DNA from: Gemmata palustris
Lineage (GTDB): Bacteria > Planctomycetota > Planctomycetia > Gemmatales > Gemmataceae
NCBI RefSeq assembly: GCF_017939745.1
Contig: NZ_JAGKQQ010000001.1
Location: forward strand, 2,914,001 to 2,978,000
Reading direction: 5' to 3'
DNA: 64,000 bases
A program made the translations under genes and the position numbers. The notes under the pieces were generated by a model that saw nothing but the letters and a program-made list of their open reading frames with translations, searched no databases and had not been told where the DNA came from. Positions within the stretch are counted from its first letter, which is position 1. Every line of letters starts with the position of its first letter. Shown piece by piece: positions 37,776-46,239 of this stretch.

Positions 37776-37936
37776 GTATTTCTTCCGGGCATCGGGAACA
37801 GTCGGGCTGGTACTACCAGCGTATCACGTCCCACTCGGCCCGGCAGCCACCGATCAAACGAACTCCTTGAGGCCCTCCGCACGCGGTGAGCCGAACGCAC
37901 TTCACTGTCAGAAGCGAACGAGGCTCGGCTCGCGGA

Positions 37937-38323
37937 TCAGGGCTTCTCGGCAGCAATCTGCTTCGCGTCGTCGACCTCGATCCGCGGTACCCCGTCTACC
38001 TCTTTCACCGTACCCTTTGCTGTGATCGTCTTATCTTTGAAGTGGTCAGCGGGGTCGGTGGTGCCCGCTTCCTTCAGACTCACTGCGCCCTTCCGGGTGA
38101 TGACGACCGCGAAGTTCTTCTCGTCCTTGAAGTCCTCTTCGGCGTCGAGGTAGATCTCCCCGCGCTTTTCGAGCCGGTCCTTCGCCGTCTTCACCTTCAT
38201 CTTGACGGCGATCTCCTTCCCCACCTGTTTGCGCGCTTCGACCGGGCCGAGCGGCTTCGGCTCGTCCGCCGCACGCGCACCAAAAGAAAGCAGCCCGACG
38301 ACCAACAGACTTCGCACGATCAC
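37937..38323 (-). CDS. Small secreted OB-fold-like protein
   Basis: A 128-residue protein: signal peptide MIVRSLLVVGLLSFGARA, then a beta-barrel-like region (VGKEIAVKMKVKTAKDRL, KNFAVVITRKGAVSL, KTITAKGTVKEVDGVPRIEV) that resembles the periplasmic OB-fold proteins common in planctomycetes. GTG 38323 has a strong GGAGG 8 nt upstream. No catalytic residue; a binding role is guessed. Confidence 0.78.
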   Translation of the reverse strand: MIVRSLLVVGLLSFGARAADEPKPLGPVEARKQVGKEIAVKMKVKTAKDRLEKRGEIYLDAEEDFKDEKNFAVVITRKGAVSLKEAGTTDPADHFKDKTITAKGTVKEVDGVPRIEVDDAKQIAAEKP

Positions 38324-38434
38324 GTCACACCTCCACGCTTGATTCGCCGACACAACGACGTTGGCACTGCTAACCGTCGTGCCCCGCGTACCATGACGGG
38401 CAGTGCAACCGTCACGAATTTCCGAGGGTCGAGT

Positions 38435-38809
38435 ATGCCCACTGATAAATCCCGATGGGGATTGAAGACCCGGATTTGGGTCGAGCGCGACGGCCGGAAA
38501 GTTCTCGGACCGGGGCGCGTCGAGCTCCTCGAACACATCACGCGCGAACAGAGCATCTCGGCCGCCGCCAAGAAGATGCAGATGTCCTACCGCCGGGCGT
38601 GGACCCTCGTTCAAGACATGAACGAGGCCGCGGGCGTCGCGCTCGTTGAATCCAGTACCGGCGGGACGGGCGGCGGCGGCGCGATTGTGACCCCACACGG
38701 GCACGAGGCGATTCGGTTGTACCGCGCGCTCGCAGCCCAGATCGCTCAGACGGTCGCGGGCGCTCCGCTCTCTGTTGATCCCCTGGCCGCGCCCGCGGCT
38801 TCGGGGTAA
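38435..38809 (+). CDS. ModE-like winged-helix transcriptional regulator
   Basis: A 124-residue DNA-binding protein matching the N-terminal domain of ModE (LysR-type winged HTH): RIWVERDGRKVLGPGRVELL, REQSISAAAKKMQMSYRRAW, LVQDMNEAAG, TGGTGGGGAIVTPHGHEAI. The molybdate-binding Di-MOP domains of full ModE are absent, so the effector is unknown. GAGGG precedes ATG 38435. A DUF1559 pseudopilin gene follows after 44 bp on the same strand. Confidence 0.9.
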   Translation: MPTDKSRWGLKTRIWVERDGRKVLGPGRVELLEHITREQSISAAAKKMQMSYRRAWTLVQDMNEAAGVALVESSTGGTGGGGAIVTPHGHEAIRLYRALAAQIAQTVAGAPLSVDPLAAPAASG

Positions 38810-38853
38810 TGTAGGATCGTTATTCCCGTTCGGATATAGCGCCCGAGGGTTCA

Positions 38854-39834
38854 ATGCGCCGCGCGTTCACGCTGATCGAGCTCCTAGCGGTGATTGCGAT
38901 CATTGCGATCCTCATCGGGTTGCTCCTCCCCGCGGTCCAAAAAGTTCGTGAAGCGGCCGCGCGGATGAAGTGCTCGAACAACTTGAAGCAACTCGGACTC
39001 GCGGCCCACAGCTACCACGGGGCTTATGAAAAGTTCCCGCCCGGGGTGAACCAACTGTCCTTCGCCTCCGCCCCGAAGTTCCGGGGCGTGACGCTGTTCG
39101 TGTACCTCGCACCGTTCATGGAACAGGACAACTTGACGAGGGACTGGAACCTGACCGATCCGCTCGTGAACACGACCCTCCCGGCACCGGGACCGACGGC
39201 GAAGACCGCGACACTCGTCCCGATCTTGCTCTGCCCCTCGGACGCGATCAACGGACCGAACCCGGTCGATTCCGGGAGCAACCGCTGGTACGCGCTGGCG
39301 AGTTACGGTGGCAACGGCGGGGGGCGGAGTTACGACCCGGCCGCCGCCACAAACGACGGCATGTTCTCCGTGATCGGGCCGGGTTCACAGACCGCGCCGA
39401 CGGGTCAGCCGGTGCGGATCGGGGACGTGACGGACGGGCTGTCGAATACCGCACTGTTCGGCGAGCGGAGCCACACGGACACGAACAACGATAAGGCCGC
39501 GGCCGTGGTGGTTCCGCCGAGCGGTCAGTTCGTCAACCCGATGGGGAGCGTGGGGTGGTGGGCGAACTCGGGCGGGCGCCTCGCGGCCGGGGACGTGACG
39601 ATGAGCGCGTTCGCCCCACTCAACTACCGCGTACCCGCGAACCCGCCGACCGACTACGCCGGGTTCTTCCCGCTCTACGAACTCCGGGTCAACTCGTTCG
39701 GGAGCCAGCACACCGGCGGCGCGAACTTCGCGCTCGGGGACGGGTCCGTGCGATTCGTCCGAGATTCCCTGTCGCAACCGATGCTCAAATTGTTCTGCGT
39801 TCGGAACGACGGACAAGTCGTGAATCTCGATTAA
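38854..39834 (+). CDS. DUF1559 pseudopilin-like protein
   Basis: A 326-residue protein with prepilin leader [20 protein letters not shown], the helical continuation [20 protein letters not shown], the DUF1559 core ([13 protein letters not shown]) and the C-terminal [14 protein letters not shown]. Same family as the gene at 17471 but about 70 residues shorter. It follows the ModE-like regulator closely and may share its transcript. Confidence 0.93.
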   Translation: MRRAFTLIELLAVIAIIAILIGLLLPAVQKVREAAARMKCSNNLKQLGLAAHSYHGAYEKFPPGVNQLSFASAPKFRGVTLFVYLAPFMEQDNLTRDWNLTDPLVNTTLPAPGPTAKTATLVPILLCPSDAINGPNPVDSGSNRWYALASYGGNGGGRSYDPAAATNDGMFSVIGPGSQTAPTGQPVRIGDVTDGLSNTALFGERSHTDTNNDKAAAVVVPPSGQFVNPMGSVGWWANSGGRLAAGDVTMSAFAPLNYRVPANPPTDYAGFFPLYELRVNSFGSQHTGGANFALGDGSVRFVRDSLSQPMLKLFCVRNDGQVVNLD

Positions 39835-40085
39835 CGGGGCCTCCGGCCGCCCGGCGCAGATGTGTCACGAGCGCGAATGAAGCTGGCGGCTCGCTTCGTC
39901 GAATCGCCTCTGTTGGCGGGTGATTCGAGTCCGCTCCTGAATTCGCGAGACCTCCGCCGCGCGTCTTCCAATCAATCCCACCGATTTTTTCACCCTTCTC
40001 GTAGTGCGGGCGCATCTGGGGTGTACCCGTTGGGCGGCGAACGCTAGGATCTTCCGCTTTCGCCGAGATCCGTTCGAGGTGCCGC

Positions 40086-40427
40086 GTGAGCAAGCACACG
40101 TACTTTTACACCGACCCGATTGCCGCACTGTGGATGGTCAAAACGTTCCGCATGAAGCTCGTCGCGGGCGCGTTCTGCCTCCAGCCGGAGAGCATTGATG
40201 CGTTCATCGAGCAATTCGGCCGGGGCGTTCGGCCCGAGCGCTTCGTGGTTCACCCCGACAGCCTGGCCGTACTGGACCCCAAAGCCGGGGACGTGGTCGA
40301 GGAAACGGGCGTGAAAACCAAAGTGAAGCGATTGGTCGCGAAGGACTTCCCGCTGACCGGGATAGGGTACCAGATCCTCCAGCGGGCCGGGCGCCCGTTC
40401 TTCGCCCCGGATCGAGCGGGAGCGTAA
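40086..40427 (+). CDS. Hypothetical protein
   Basis: A 113-residue soluble protein (MSKHTYFYTDPIAALWMVKTF ...) with no signal peptide and no family I recognise. It starts at GTG with GAGGTG just upstream. Codon use and composition fit a real gene. The C-terminus is basic. The upstream 250-bp gap after the DUF1559 gene shows nothing identifiable. Confidence 0.65.
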   Translation: MSKHTYFYTDPIAALWMVKTFRMKLVAGAFCLQPESIDAFIEQFGRGVRPERFVVHPDSLAVLDPKAGDVVEETGVKTKVKRLVAKDFPLTGIGYQILQRAGRPFFAPDRAGA

Positions 40428-40502
40428 TGCGTGGTCTGCGTTTTATGGTCCAGCGGAGCTGCTTTTCGGAAATGGGAGTGGCCCGACGCACCGCCTCCGC
40501 AA

Positions 40503-42341
40503 TTACTCACTCCAGCGCAGGCGCTTGAACACCGGCGGTTTGTTCGCCGGGTTGGTTCCGTTGAGCACGAAGAACTCGACGCGATCCCAGTTCGGCAGGG
40601 CTTTCTTGGTCGCGTCGTGGAAGTCGCCCGCTTCCATACGAATCGTCCGCCACGCCCCTTCTCCCCTTTGCGGGAGTGTGATCGCAGCAGTGAACTCGGT
40701 CTGGTTCTGACCCGGAACGCGGTTCGTTAGCCGCACAGTTAACTTCTCCGGTACGTTCTCCGCGGGATAATCCAGTAGCAGGGACTTTCGCCCGGTACCG
40801 CGGAACTGCGGGTCGCCGATCTTGCGCGTGCCGAAGTAGTAGGGCATCGCCCCGCCGTACCCGAACGTCTTCGGATCGAGCGTGAACCCCCGCGCGCCGG
40901 TCGGCCCCGTCCACTCGGAAAAGAACGAGACGTCGCGACACGGGTCCGTGTTCGCCGGTACCCAGTTCCAATCGGTGGGCGCGTCCATCGCGTCGATGAG
41001 CAACTGGCGCTCGAGGGTCGGCTTTGCTCCCGCGATGTCGGCCGCGGCACGCTTCACCAGGCGCGAACTGATACGCGCGCCGGACTCGTAACTCACGTTG
41101 GCGAACGCGAACAGCACGTCGGTCGGCGCGAGGATCGGCGCCGGGGCCGTGAAGGTGTCCTTCACGCGCCTGACGACCCCCGCAGTGCGCCAGAAGCGCG
41201 TCGTGGGCCTGTCGTTGTTGAGGCAGTAGTACACGTCCACGCGCTCGACCTGCTCCGGGTTCGCGGGCACGACGCGGACTTCGGGGGTGCCTCCTGCGCC
41301 GGCCGCGAAGCCGAGTTCCGGTGTCGCGGGCCACTTCGCGGGGGTGCCCTTGAGGTGACAGTCCATGAATAGCGGCAGCGACTTCGCCTCGGCCGGTTCG
41401 ATGTGGTGATCGTAGTTGGGCGAGAACACCTGACCGCGGTCCTTCGAGCCGAGCGTATCGAGCGTGCGAAACGCGAGGTCCATGCGCCCGTGCCCGTCGT
41501 TGGTCGCGCTCAGGTACAGGAGCGGGCACTTCACCCGCGGGGCGTGGGCCTCGGGCGCAATGAGCTTGCGCCACAATTTGAGATCGGCACCCGCGGGCGC
41601 GGCAGGGTCGGGCGGGTACTGGTAGAACTCCCACCCGCACCCGTAGATCGGCGCCGCGGCCTTCACCCGTGAATCGACCGACGCGACGCTCCATGTGAGC
41701 GTCCCGCCGACCGAGACCCCGAACACACCGAGCTTCTCCGCATCGACCTCGCAGTAGCGCTCGAGCAGCGTGAGCCCGCGACGCGCGGCGAGGGTCCAGT
41801 GGTACCACGGGTTGTGGCGCGGGGTCGGGGTCATCTGGGTGCCGGCGCCGATCTTCAGCATGTCGGCCGGCACCTTTCCCCAGTGCGTGTAGTGCTCGCG
41901 CTTGTACCCCGGTCCGAGTTCCGGGAGGTTGGTGTTGCCGCAAAAATCGAAGCTCAGGCACGCGTACCCTCGGGCGGCCCAGAAGCGGGGCCAGTCGCGC
42001 ACCGCCGTCTGCCCGCCGCCGTGGATGTGGAGCACACCGGGGATCTTCCCCTTCACCTTGTTCGGGCGCCCGAGGTAGCCGAAGATGCGCGTCGTCTGCC
42101 CGCCGAACTCCTCGCCATTGAAGTAGATCGCGTCGACGGTGAGATCGCCCTCGTCCCAGCTCTGGACGACTTCAATTTCGAGTGGCAGGGCGCGCGGATC
42201 GAACCCGGCCCACAGGTCGTCGATGGTTTCGACCTTCGGCTCCTTTGTCGACGGGGGCGCGGCCGGTTCACCGGAACCCGCGGTGGGAACCAGTGCCGCT
42301 ACAAGCGCCACGGAGCAGATCAGACGAAGCACGGTTCGCAT
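40503..42341 (-). CDS. Secreted alpha/beta hydrolase (acetyl-xylan-esterase / PhoPQ-activated-like)
   Basis: A 612-residue protein with signal peptide MRTVLRLICSVALVAALVP and an alpha/beta-hydrolase core: GVLHIHGGGQTAVRDWPRFW (oxyanion HGGG), nucleophile elbow GVFGVSVGGTLTW, acid and His candidates in YLSATNDGHGRMD and SPNYDHHIEP. The C-terminal 200 residues form a beta-rich domain (FTLDPKTFGYGGAMPYYF ... TIRMEAGDFHDATKKALPNW). It probably removes ester groups from polysaccharides, substrate unknown. It is the last housekeeping-like gene before the accessory zone. Confidence 0.82.
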   Translation of the reverse strand: MRTVLRLICSVALVAALVPTAGSGEPAAPPSTKEPKVETIDDLWAGFDPRALPLEIEVVQSWDEGDLTVDAIYFNGEEFGGQTTRIFGYLGRPNKVKGKIPGVLHIHGGGQTAVRDWPRFWAARGYACLSFDFCGNTNLPELGPGYKREHYTHWGKVPADMLKIGAGTQMTPTPRHNPWYHWTLAARRGLTLLERYCEVDAEKLGVFGVSVGGTLTWSVASVDSRVKAAAPIYGCGWEFYQYPPDPAAPAGADLKLWRKLIAPEAHAPRVKCPLLYLSATNDGHGRMDLAFRTLDTLGSKDRGQVFSPNYDHHIEPAEAKSLPLFMDCHLKGTPAKWPATPELGFAAGAGGTPEVRVVPANPEQVERVDVYYCLNNDRPTTRFWRTAGVVRRVKDTFTAPAPILAPTDVLFAFANVSYESGARISSRLVKRAAADIAGAKPTLERQLLIDAMDAPTDWNWVPANTDPCRDVSFFSEWTGPTGARGFTLDPKTFGYGGAMPYYFGTRKIGDPQFRGTGRKSLLLDYPAENVPEKLTVRLTNRVPGQNQTEFTAAITLPQRGEGAWRTIRMEAGDFHDATKKALPNWDRVEFFVLNGTNPANKPPVFKRLRWSE

Positions 42342-42365
42342 CTCCGACTCCTGATTACGCGCGGG

Positions 42366-42674
42366 TTAGCACCCACTTCTGCAGAGTAATTCTTTCTCGA
42401 TCATTGTGAGCACCTCGAATGATGCAGTTATCTGCCAATGTGAGTCAACAGCCCGTCCATACCCGAAGAGCGGAACGTGAGGTAGCCAGTGAGGTATCAC
42501 ATGAATATCTTTAGCGACATTATAAGCCTCGCCCATACGGTCCCAGATTATTTTCGTTTAGATACCAGTTTTTGCCTCACTAAATTCGAAGAGAGCGGTC
42601 ACAATTAAGACGAATTGACATCCCGCGCTCCATTCCCATAAAACGCCGAGTCCCAGGGCGCAGTTTTTGCCCAT
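42366..42674 (-). pseudogene. Decayed low-GC ORF with one internal stop
   Basis: From ATG 42674 (GGAGG 12 nt upstream) one frame reads MGKNCALGLGVLWEWSAG and on, stops once at a TAA (42558-42560), and then continues open for 63 more codons (MGEAYNVAKDIHVIPHWL, HWQITASFEVLTMIEKELL) to a TAA at 42366. The base composition is clearly more AT-rich than flanking genes. I do not recognise the protein. It may be one decayed foreign gene or two tiny genes. Confidence 0.4.
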
Positions 42675-43104
42675 TATCTGTGAATCCTCCCTGCGAAATG
42701 ACCGCTCCCAGAAGTGCGGGAACAGCCGACGCTCCGAGATGTTGCCCATTCCGAACTCATCCAGCGCGACAATGGTACCCGCTCCCACGGAGACGACCGT
42801 TCTCCTCACGCGATTGGGTTCCAGGTTGTGTGCGATCCCCTTGTAGACGTGGTGGGAAGCATGCGCCCGCTTCCCGCGGAACCCGTTCCGGGAACGCCGC
42901 CGGTCGTCCGCGGACTAGCCGTCATCCGAGGGGCGCCGGTCTCGGTGGTCGCTCGGTCTCTTGGTCGGCGCGACCGGGGCAGCGCCGACCGGGCGTTATG
43001 TTCTTTTGCACCTCGGCGAGCGGAGGGTTGCCATCGCAGTAGACGGGGTGCTGGGCGTGCGTCGGCTGGACGGCTCAGCCCTCCGCAAACTACCCCCCCG
43101 CTCC
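42675..43104. other. Accessory intergenic stretch without a recognisable gene
   Basis: About 430 bp between the low-GC ORF and the truncated chemotaxis-type fragment. Composition shifts from AT-rich to GC-rich around 42840. No open frame has both a start site and protein-like content. Confidence 0.4.
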
Positions 43105-43241
43105 TCCAAACTTCCGATCTGGAACTCATAACAGGGATCGGGGTGCGAGACGAGCAGTTGCTCTTCGTCCTCCAAACCGCGCGAGTTGTGCCGGACGAGG
43201 TTTGGCGGACCTTAGAGCTGAACGGGGCGGGCGAACGATGA
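43105..43241 (+). pseudogene. C-terminal fragment of an unidentified gene coupled to a CheR-like start
   Basis: A plus frame reads SDLELITGIGVRDEQLLFVL, QTARVVPDEVWRTLELNG and ends with TGA overlapping the ATG of the next fragment (ATGA). The protein-like part has no start of its own, so it is likely the tail of a deleted gene. Confidence 0.35.
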
Positions 43242-43378
43242 ACGCGCCGGATCGGGAACTCATCGACCGATTTCGGGACGCCGTGGCCCGGCGGTTCGGC
43301 CTCCAATTCGACGACAACAAACGAGATTTCCTCGCTCTGAACCTGTGTGTTACCTGGGCGAGACATCTCGTGAGTTGA
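43238..43378 (+). pseudogene. Truncated CheR-type methyltransferase start
   Basis: Codons from ATG 43238 give MNAPDRELIDRFRDAVARRF then GLQFDDNKRDFLA, the beginning of the N-terminal CheR domain (E/D-F...GL.F...KRDFLA.VL). After FLA the similarity stops and a stop codon follows within 13 codons. About 46 residues of a normally 270+ residue protein remain, so the gene is broken by a deletion. Confidence 0.5.
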
Positions 43379-43538
43379 TTGGCTCGCAAAGACACTTGAA
43401 ACTGGGAAGTTACGCTCGGCTGATGTCGGAAAAGACGGCACTTGGTGGAGATACCCTTCGTTAGAGCGTCCGTTACAAAGCGCCCGGCACCCGGATTGCG
43501 TGAAAAAAGCACGTAGGACCGTGCCGGGAGGAGATCAA

Positions 43539-43799
43539 ATGAATTGCCGCGTGTGCGGAACGGAAATGGAGCCCGCTGCCGTGGGACCAGACGAGCAGGC
43601 CATCTGGATGTGTACGAACGGCGCCTGCATCGCCCACCACCGGGGGCGAACGTGCCCCGTGTGCGGGAGCCTGGTGATGATCGTTGCGACGAGTAGCCGG
43701 GGGGAGCGGACGTTGACCTGTAAACACGACCACAGGTGGCGGGACGAGGCTCATCAGAAAAAGGGACTCGAGTTATCGGCCCGCGAGTCCGAGGAATAA
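43539..43799 (+). CDS. Small zinc-ribbon protein
   Basis: An 86-residue protein with cysteine pairs CRVCG (3-6) and CPVCG, plus WMCTNGAC and LTCKHDH, enough for two zinc sites. GGGAGGAGAT is a strong ribosome site just before ATG 43539. No family beyond zinc ribbon can be given. It lies in the accessory zone upstream of the retron. Confidence 0.7.
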   Translation: MNCRVCGTEMEPAAVGPDEQAIWMCTNGACIAHHRGRTCPVCGSLVMIVATSSRGERTLTCKHDHRWRDEAHQKKGLELSARESEE

Positions 43800-43845
43800 A
43801 TGTGAGCTACAGTTCGGGCAGCAATCCTCCCGAACGGCGCCCACC

Positions 43846-44064
43846 ATGTTTGAAACGCAGACAGAACCAACCCTTCCGTACTTCCGCACGGGTGATCGCG
43901 TCCGGCACCGGGGGACTGAACTCGAAGGTGTGATCGTCCGCGAGTGCGGGCCGCACCACGAGATCCCGATTCGCCAATATTGGGACGTCAAATGGGACCG
44001 TCCTCCGGCCGGGTTCGCGCGCCCAATTTCGGCGGAGGATCTGGAACTGATCGATGGCCCGTGA
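43846..44064 (+). CDS. Small hypothetical protein with a KOW/SH3-like pattern
   Basis: A 72-residue protein (PYFRTGDRVRHRGTELEGVI ... YWDVKWDRPPAGFARPI SAEDLELIDG). The GDRVRHRG...GVIV pattern is that of small SH3/KOW-like barrels that bind nucleic acid or other proteins. The ribosome site is weak. Function unknown. Confidence 0.6.
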   Translation: MFETQTEPTLPYFRTGDRVRHRGTELEGVIVRECGPHHEIPIRQYWDVKWDRPPAGFARPISAEDLELIDGP

Positions 44065-44285
44065 CCCGGTGCGGACGATGTCCATCGGCCACAACTGCGG
44101 GCATTCTCGCAGTTGGAACCACCACCGAGTAAGTGTTAGTTGAGGTGGGGTGTAGCACCGGGTTTGTAATCAGGCGCCGGTTCGGCGCTGGAACTGGGAA
44201 CCCACGGCGCCGATGGGTTCGGTCAACCGCCCGACGTGTCGACCGCGGATCGAAACGTCCGCCCGGAGCCGGAGCCCGACTCGAA

Positions 44286-44570
44286 CTAAGGGAGTGCGGC
44301 CCCGGCGCGAACGATACCGGGCAACTCGTCGGGACGTTGCTGAGCTTGGCGTTGGGTGCATTGTTCGAGCGCTCCCCGTGCCTGCTCCATCGGATCGAAG
44401 TCCACATAGGGGTCGGGGCCGCCTTCACCGTAAACACGGTGGGCGACGATTTGGCCCTACGGGTGGGCCTGTTCCTCCAACGCCGCGCGTTGCTCCGGTG
44501 ACGGCTTGCGCTTCGCCATCGGCCATCCGGCTTTGCGCTTGGGGCGAACGCCGGGAGTGAGTTGCACCAT
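44286..44570 (-). pseudogene. Small gene with an in-frame stop
   Basis: From ATG 44570 (or MAKRKPSPEQ at 44519) the frame reads PKRKAGWPMAKRKPSPEQRA, meets TAG at 44457-44459, then continues as GQIVAHRVYGEGGPDPYVDF, DPMEQARGALEQCTQ to a stop at 44286. The composition on both sides of the TAG is alike, suggesting a single small gene broken by one nonsense change. The rest of 44065-44640 holds nothing else I can name. Confidence 0.4.
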
Positions 44571-44644
44571 TACATTGTAGTTCAGCACAACACGCGCGCA
44601 AACCCGGTCCTACACCCCGGACGCGCTCCGTTCCGCTACCGACG

Positions 44645-44673
44645 TTGACACTTCGCGAGCCGTCGGCCACTAT
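44645..44673 (+). promoter_or_regulatory. Predicted promoter of the retron
   Basis: A perfect -35 TTGACA (44645-44650), a 17-bp spacer and a weak -10 CACTAT (44668-44673). Transcription would start near 44680, exactly where the first arm of the retron RNA begins. The match of start point and RNA border is what makes the prediction credible. Confidence 0.55.
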
Positions 44674-44680
44674 CCCTCCA

Positions 44681-44850
44681 CCGCGAGCGGGCCGAGCACG
44701 ATGGCAACATGGTTCGCGAGAACCGTGTCCGCCATCGCTCCGGGGTTACCCCGGAGACCTTTTATCACTTGGGACTGCAGGCGCGCGACAGCCCGGGCGC
44801 TTCCACGCCCCCGATGTCGCGCGGGACGGGACTCGTCGACCCGCTCGCGG
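44681..44850 (+). ncRNA. Predicted retron msr-msd RNA
   Basis: The 170-nt region is closed by perfectly complementary arms CCGCGAGCGGG (44681-44691) and CCCGCTCGCGG (44840-44850), the a1/a2 arrangement of retrons. AGC follows the first arm (44695-44697), so G44696 is the candidate branching guanosine. Next come two msr-type hairpins: 44700-44736 (GATGGC/GCCATC closing a GGTTC-GCGA-GAACC stem) and 44738-44756 (CTCCGGGG-TTA-CCCCGGAG). A third, GC-rich hairpin at 44782-44823 (CGCGCGACA / TGTCGCGCG plus an inner 5-bp stem) is the likely msd core. The RT gene begins 20 nt after the second arm. Structure was found by eye, no covariation was tested. Confidence 0.72.
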
Positions 44851-44870
44851 CTCTCACGTTCACGGACGAA

Positions 44871-46238
44871 ATGAGCACCCAGCAACGATTCGTGCGAAAC
44901 CTCGCGGCCGGGATGCTCGCGGGCGAATGGACCGCTGCCGGACTGCGCGAGTCCGCCTATCGTGCAACCGGCCACACCTTCGCGTGGGCACCGGCACTCG
45001 CGAAGCGCGTCCTCGAAACACATTCAACCGCGCCCCCCTTCCCCACACTCCTCGCGGTTCTCACGGCCGATGCCGGATTTCAGCGGGCATTCGCTGCGCT
45101 CGCGTCCGACCGAAACGCGGACGATCGCTTCCCCGTGTGGCACCTCTTTCCGGTTCCCACACCTCCCCCATTGCCGCGCCCAGAATGGGCAAAGGAGCTC
45201 CCCGATCTCCCGAACGAACCCGCGCTCGCGGAGTGGCTCGGCGTGCCGCTCGAGCGCCTGCTGTGGCTCGCGGACCCGAAGGGCCGCAATACGGGACACC
45301 GCCCCGGTTCCGTGCGCACGTACCGGGCGCGATGGGTGCCCAAAACTCACAGCCGGGCACGGTTGCTGGAGGTTCCAATACCTGCGCTCATGCGAGCACA
45401 GCGGAAGGTACTCGTCGGCTTGCTGAATTCCGTACCATCACACCCGGCCGTACACGGGTTCCGGGTTGGTCGATCCGCAATCACGAACGCAGCCCCACAT
45501 TGTGGGCGAGCAGTGGTGATCCGCTTCGACCTCGCGGATTTCTTCCCCTCGATCCCGGCCGGGCGCGTGTTCCGAATGTTCCTCACGCTGGGCTACCCCG
45601 AAACAGTCGCACGGCTCCTCGGGAGTCTGTGTACCACGCGCCTCCCGACCAAAGATTGGAACGCGCGCCCCAACCCGCGTACCGATAGCGCGGAATACCA
45701 AACGCGAATTCGGCTCGCAACCCGCCACCTACCACAAGGCGCGCCGACCTCGCCCGCACTCGCGAACTTGGCGGCCCACCGACTCGATCGCCGACTCGCG
45801 GGCCTCGCGTCCGCGTGCGGAGCCACTTATTCGCGATACGCGGACGATCTGACGTTCTCCGGTGGTGAAGACGTGAGGCGCTCCGCGTCGCGGCTCGCGC
45901 GCCGAGTGGCACTGATCGCGGCAGAAGAAGGCTTCACATTGAATCGCGGAAAAACGCGCATGCAAGGCCGCAGCGAACGGCAAACCGTGACCGGCGCGGT
46001 CGTGAACGTGCGGCCGAACATCCCGCGTGCGGACTTCGATCTGTTGAAAGCGATTCTCACGAACTGCGTGCGCCACGGACCCGCGACCCAAAACCGCGCG
46101 AGCCACCCCGACTTTCGTGCGCATCTGGCGGGACGAATCGCGCACCTCGCGTCAGTGAACCCGGTTCGCGGGCGAAAGCTGTGGGCTACCTTCGACCGCA
46201 TCGCGTGGGACGCTGATTCCACCCAGTCGGGCCAATAG
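44871..46238 (+). CDS. Retron-type reverse transcriptase
   Basis: A 455-residue RT from ATG 44871 (MSTQQRFVRNLAAG). About 120 residues precede the RT domain. Then come LAEWLGVPLERLLWLAD, the finger region RWVPKTHSRARLLEVP, HPAVHGFRVGRSAITNAAPH with the retron NAxxH motif (206-210), catalytic Asp in IRFDLADFFPSI (D220), HLPQGAPTSPALANL, the active-site YADD (323-326) in YSRYADDLTFSG, and VTGAVVN with the retron VTG motif (373-375). The long N-terminal extension and VHGFRVGRS block recall myxobacterial retron RTs (Mx162 group; from memory). An in-frame start at 44709 would read through the retron RNA and was rejected. It would synthesise msDNA primed from the 2'-OH of the branching G. Confidence 0.93.
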   Translation: MSTQQRFVRNLAAGMLAGEWTAAGLRESAYRATGHTFAWAPALAKRVLETHSTAPPFPTLLAVLTADAGFQRAFAALASDRNADDRFPVWHLFPVPTPPPLPRPEWAKELPDLPNEPALAEWLGVPLERLLWLADPKGRNTGHRPGSVRTYRARWVPKTHSRARLLEVPIPALMRAQRKVLVGLLNSVPSHPAVHGFRVGRSAITNAAPHCGRAVVIRFDLADFFPSIPAGRVFRMFLTLGYPETVARLLGSLCTTRLPTKDWNARPNPRTDSAEYQTRIRLATRHLPQGAPTSPALANLAAHRLDRRLAGLASACGATYSRYADDLTFSGGEDVRRSASRLARRVALIAAEEGFTLNRGKTRMQGRSERQTVTGAVVNVRPNIPRADFDLLKAILTNCVRHGPATQNRASHPDFRAHLAGRIAHLASVNPVRGRKLWATFDRIAWDADSTQSGQ

Positions 46239-46239
46239 G

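Noticed and set aside
44709-44870. An upstream in-frame start would extend the reverse transcriptase by 54 residues.
   Set aside because: It reads straight through the predicted msr-msd RNA; the extra residues are not protein-like and ATG 44871 lies just past the second arm.
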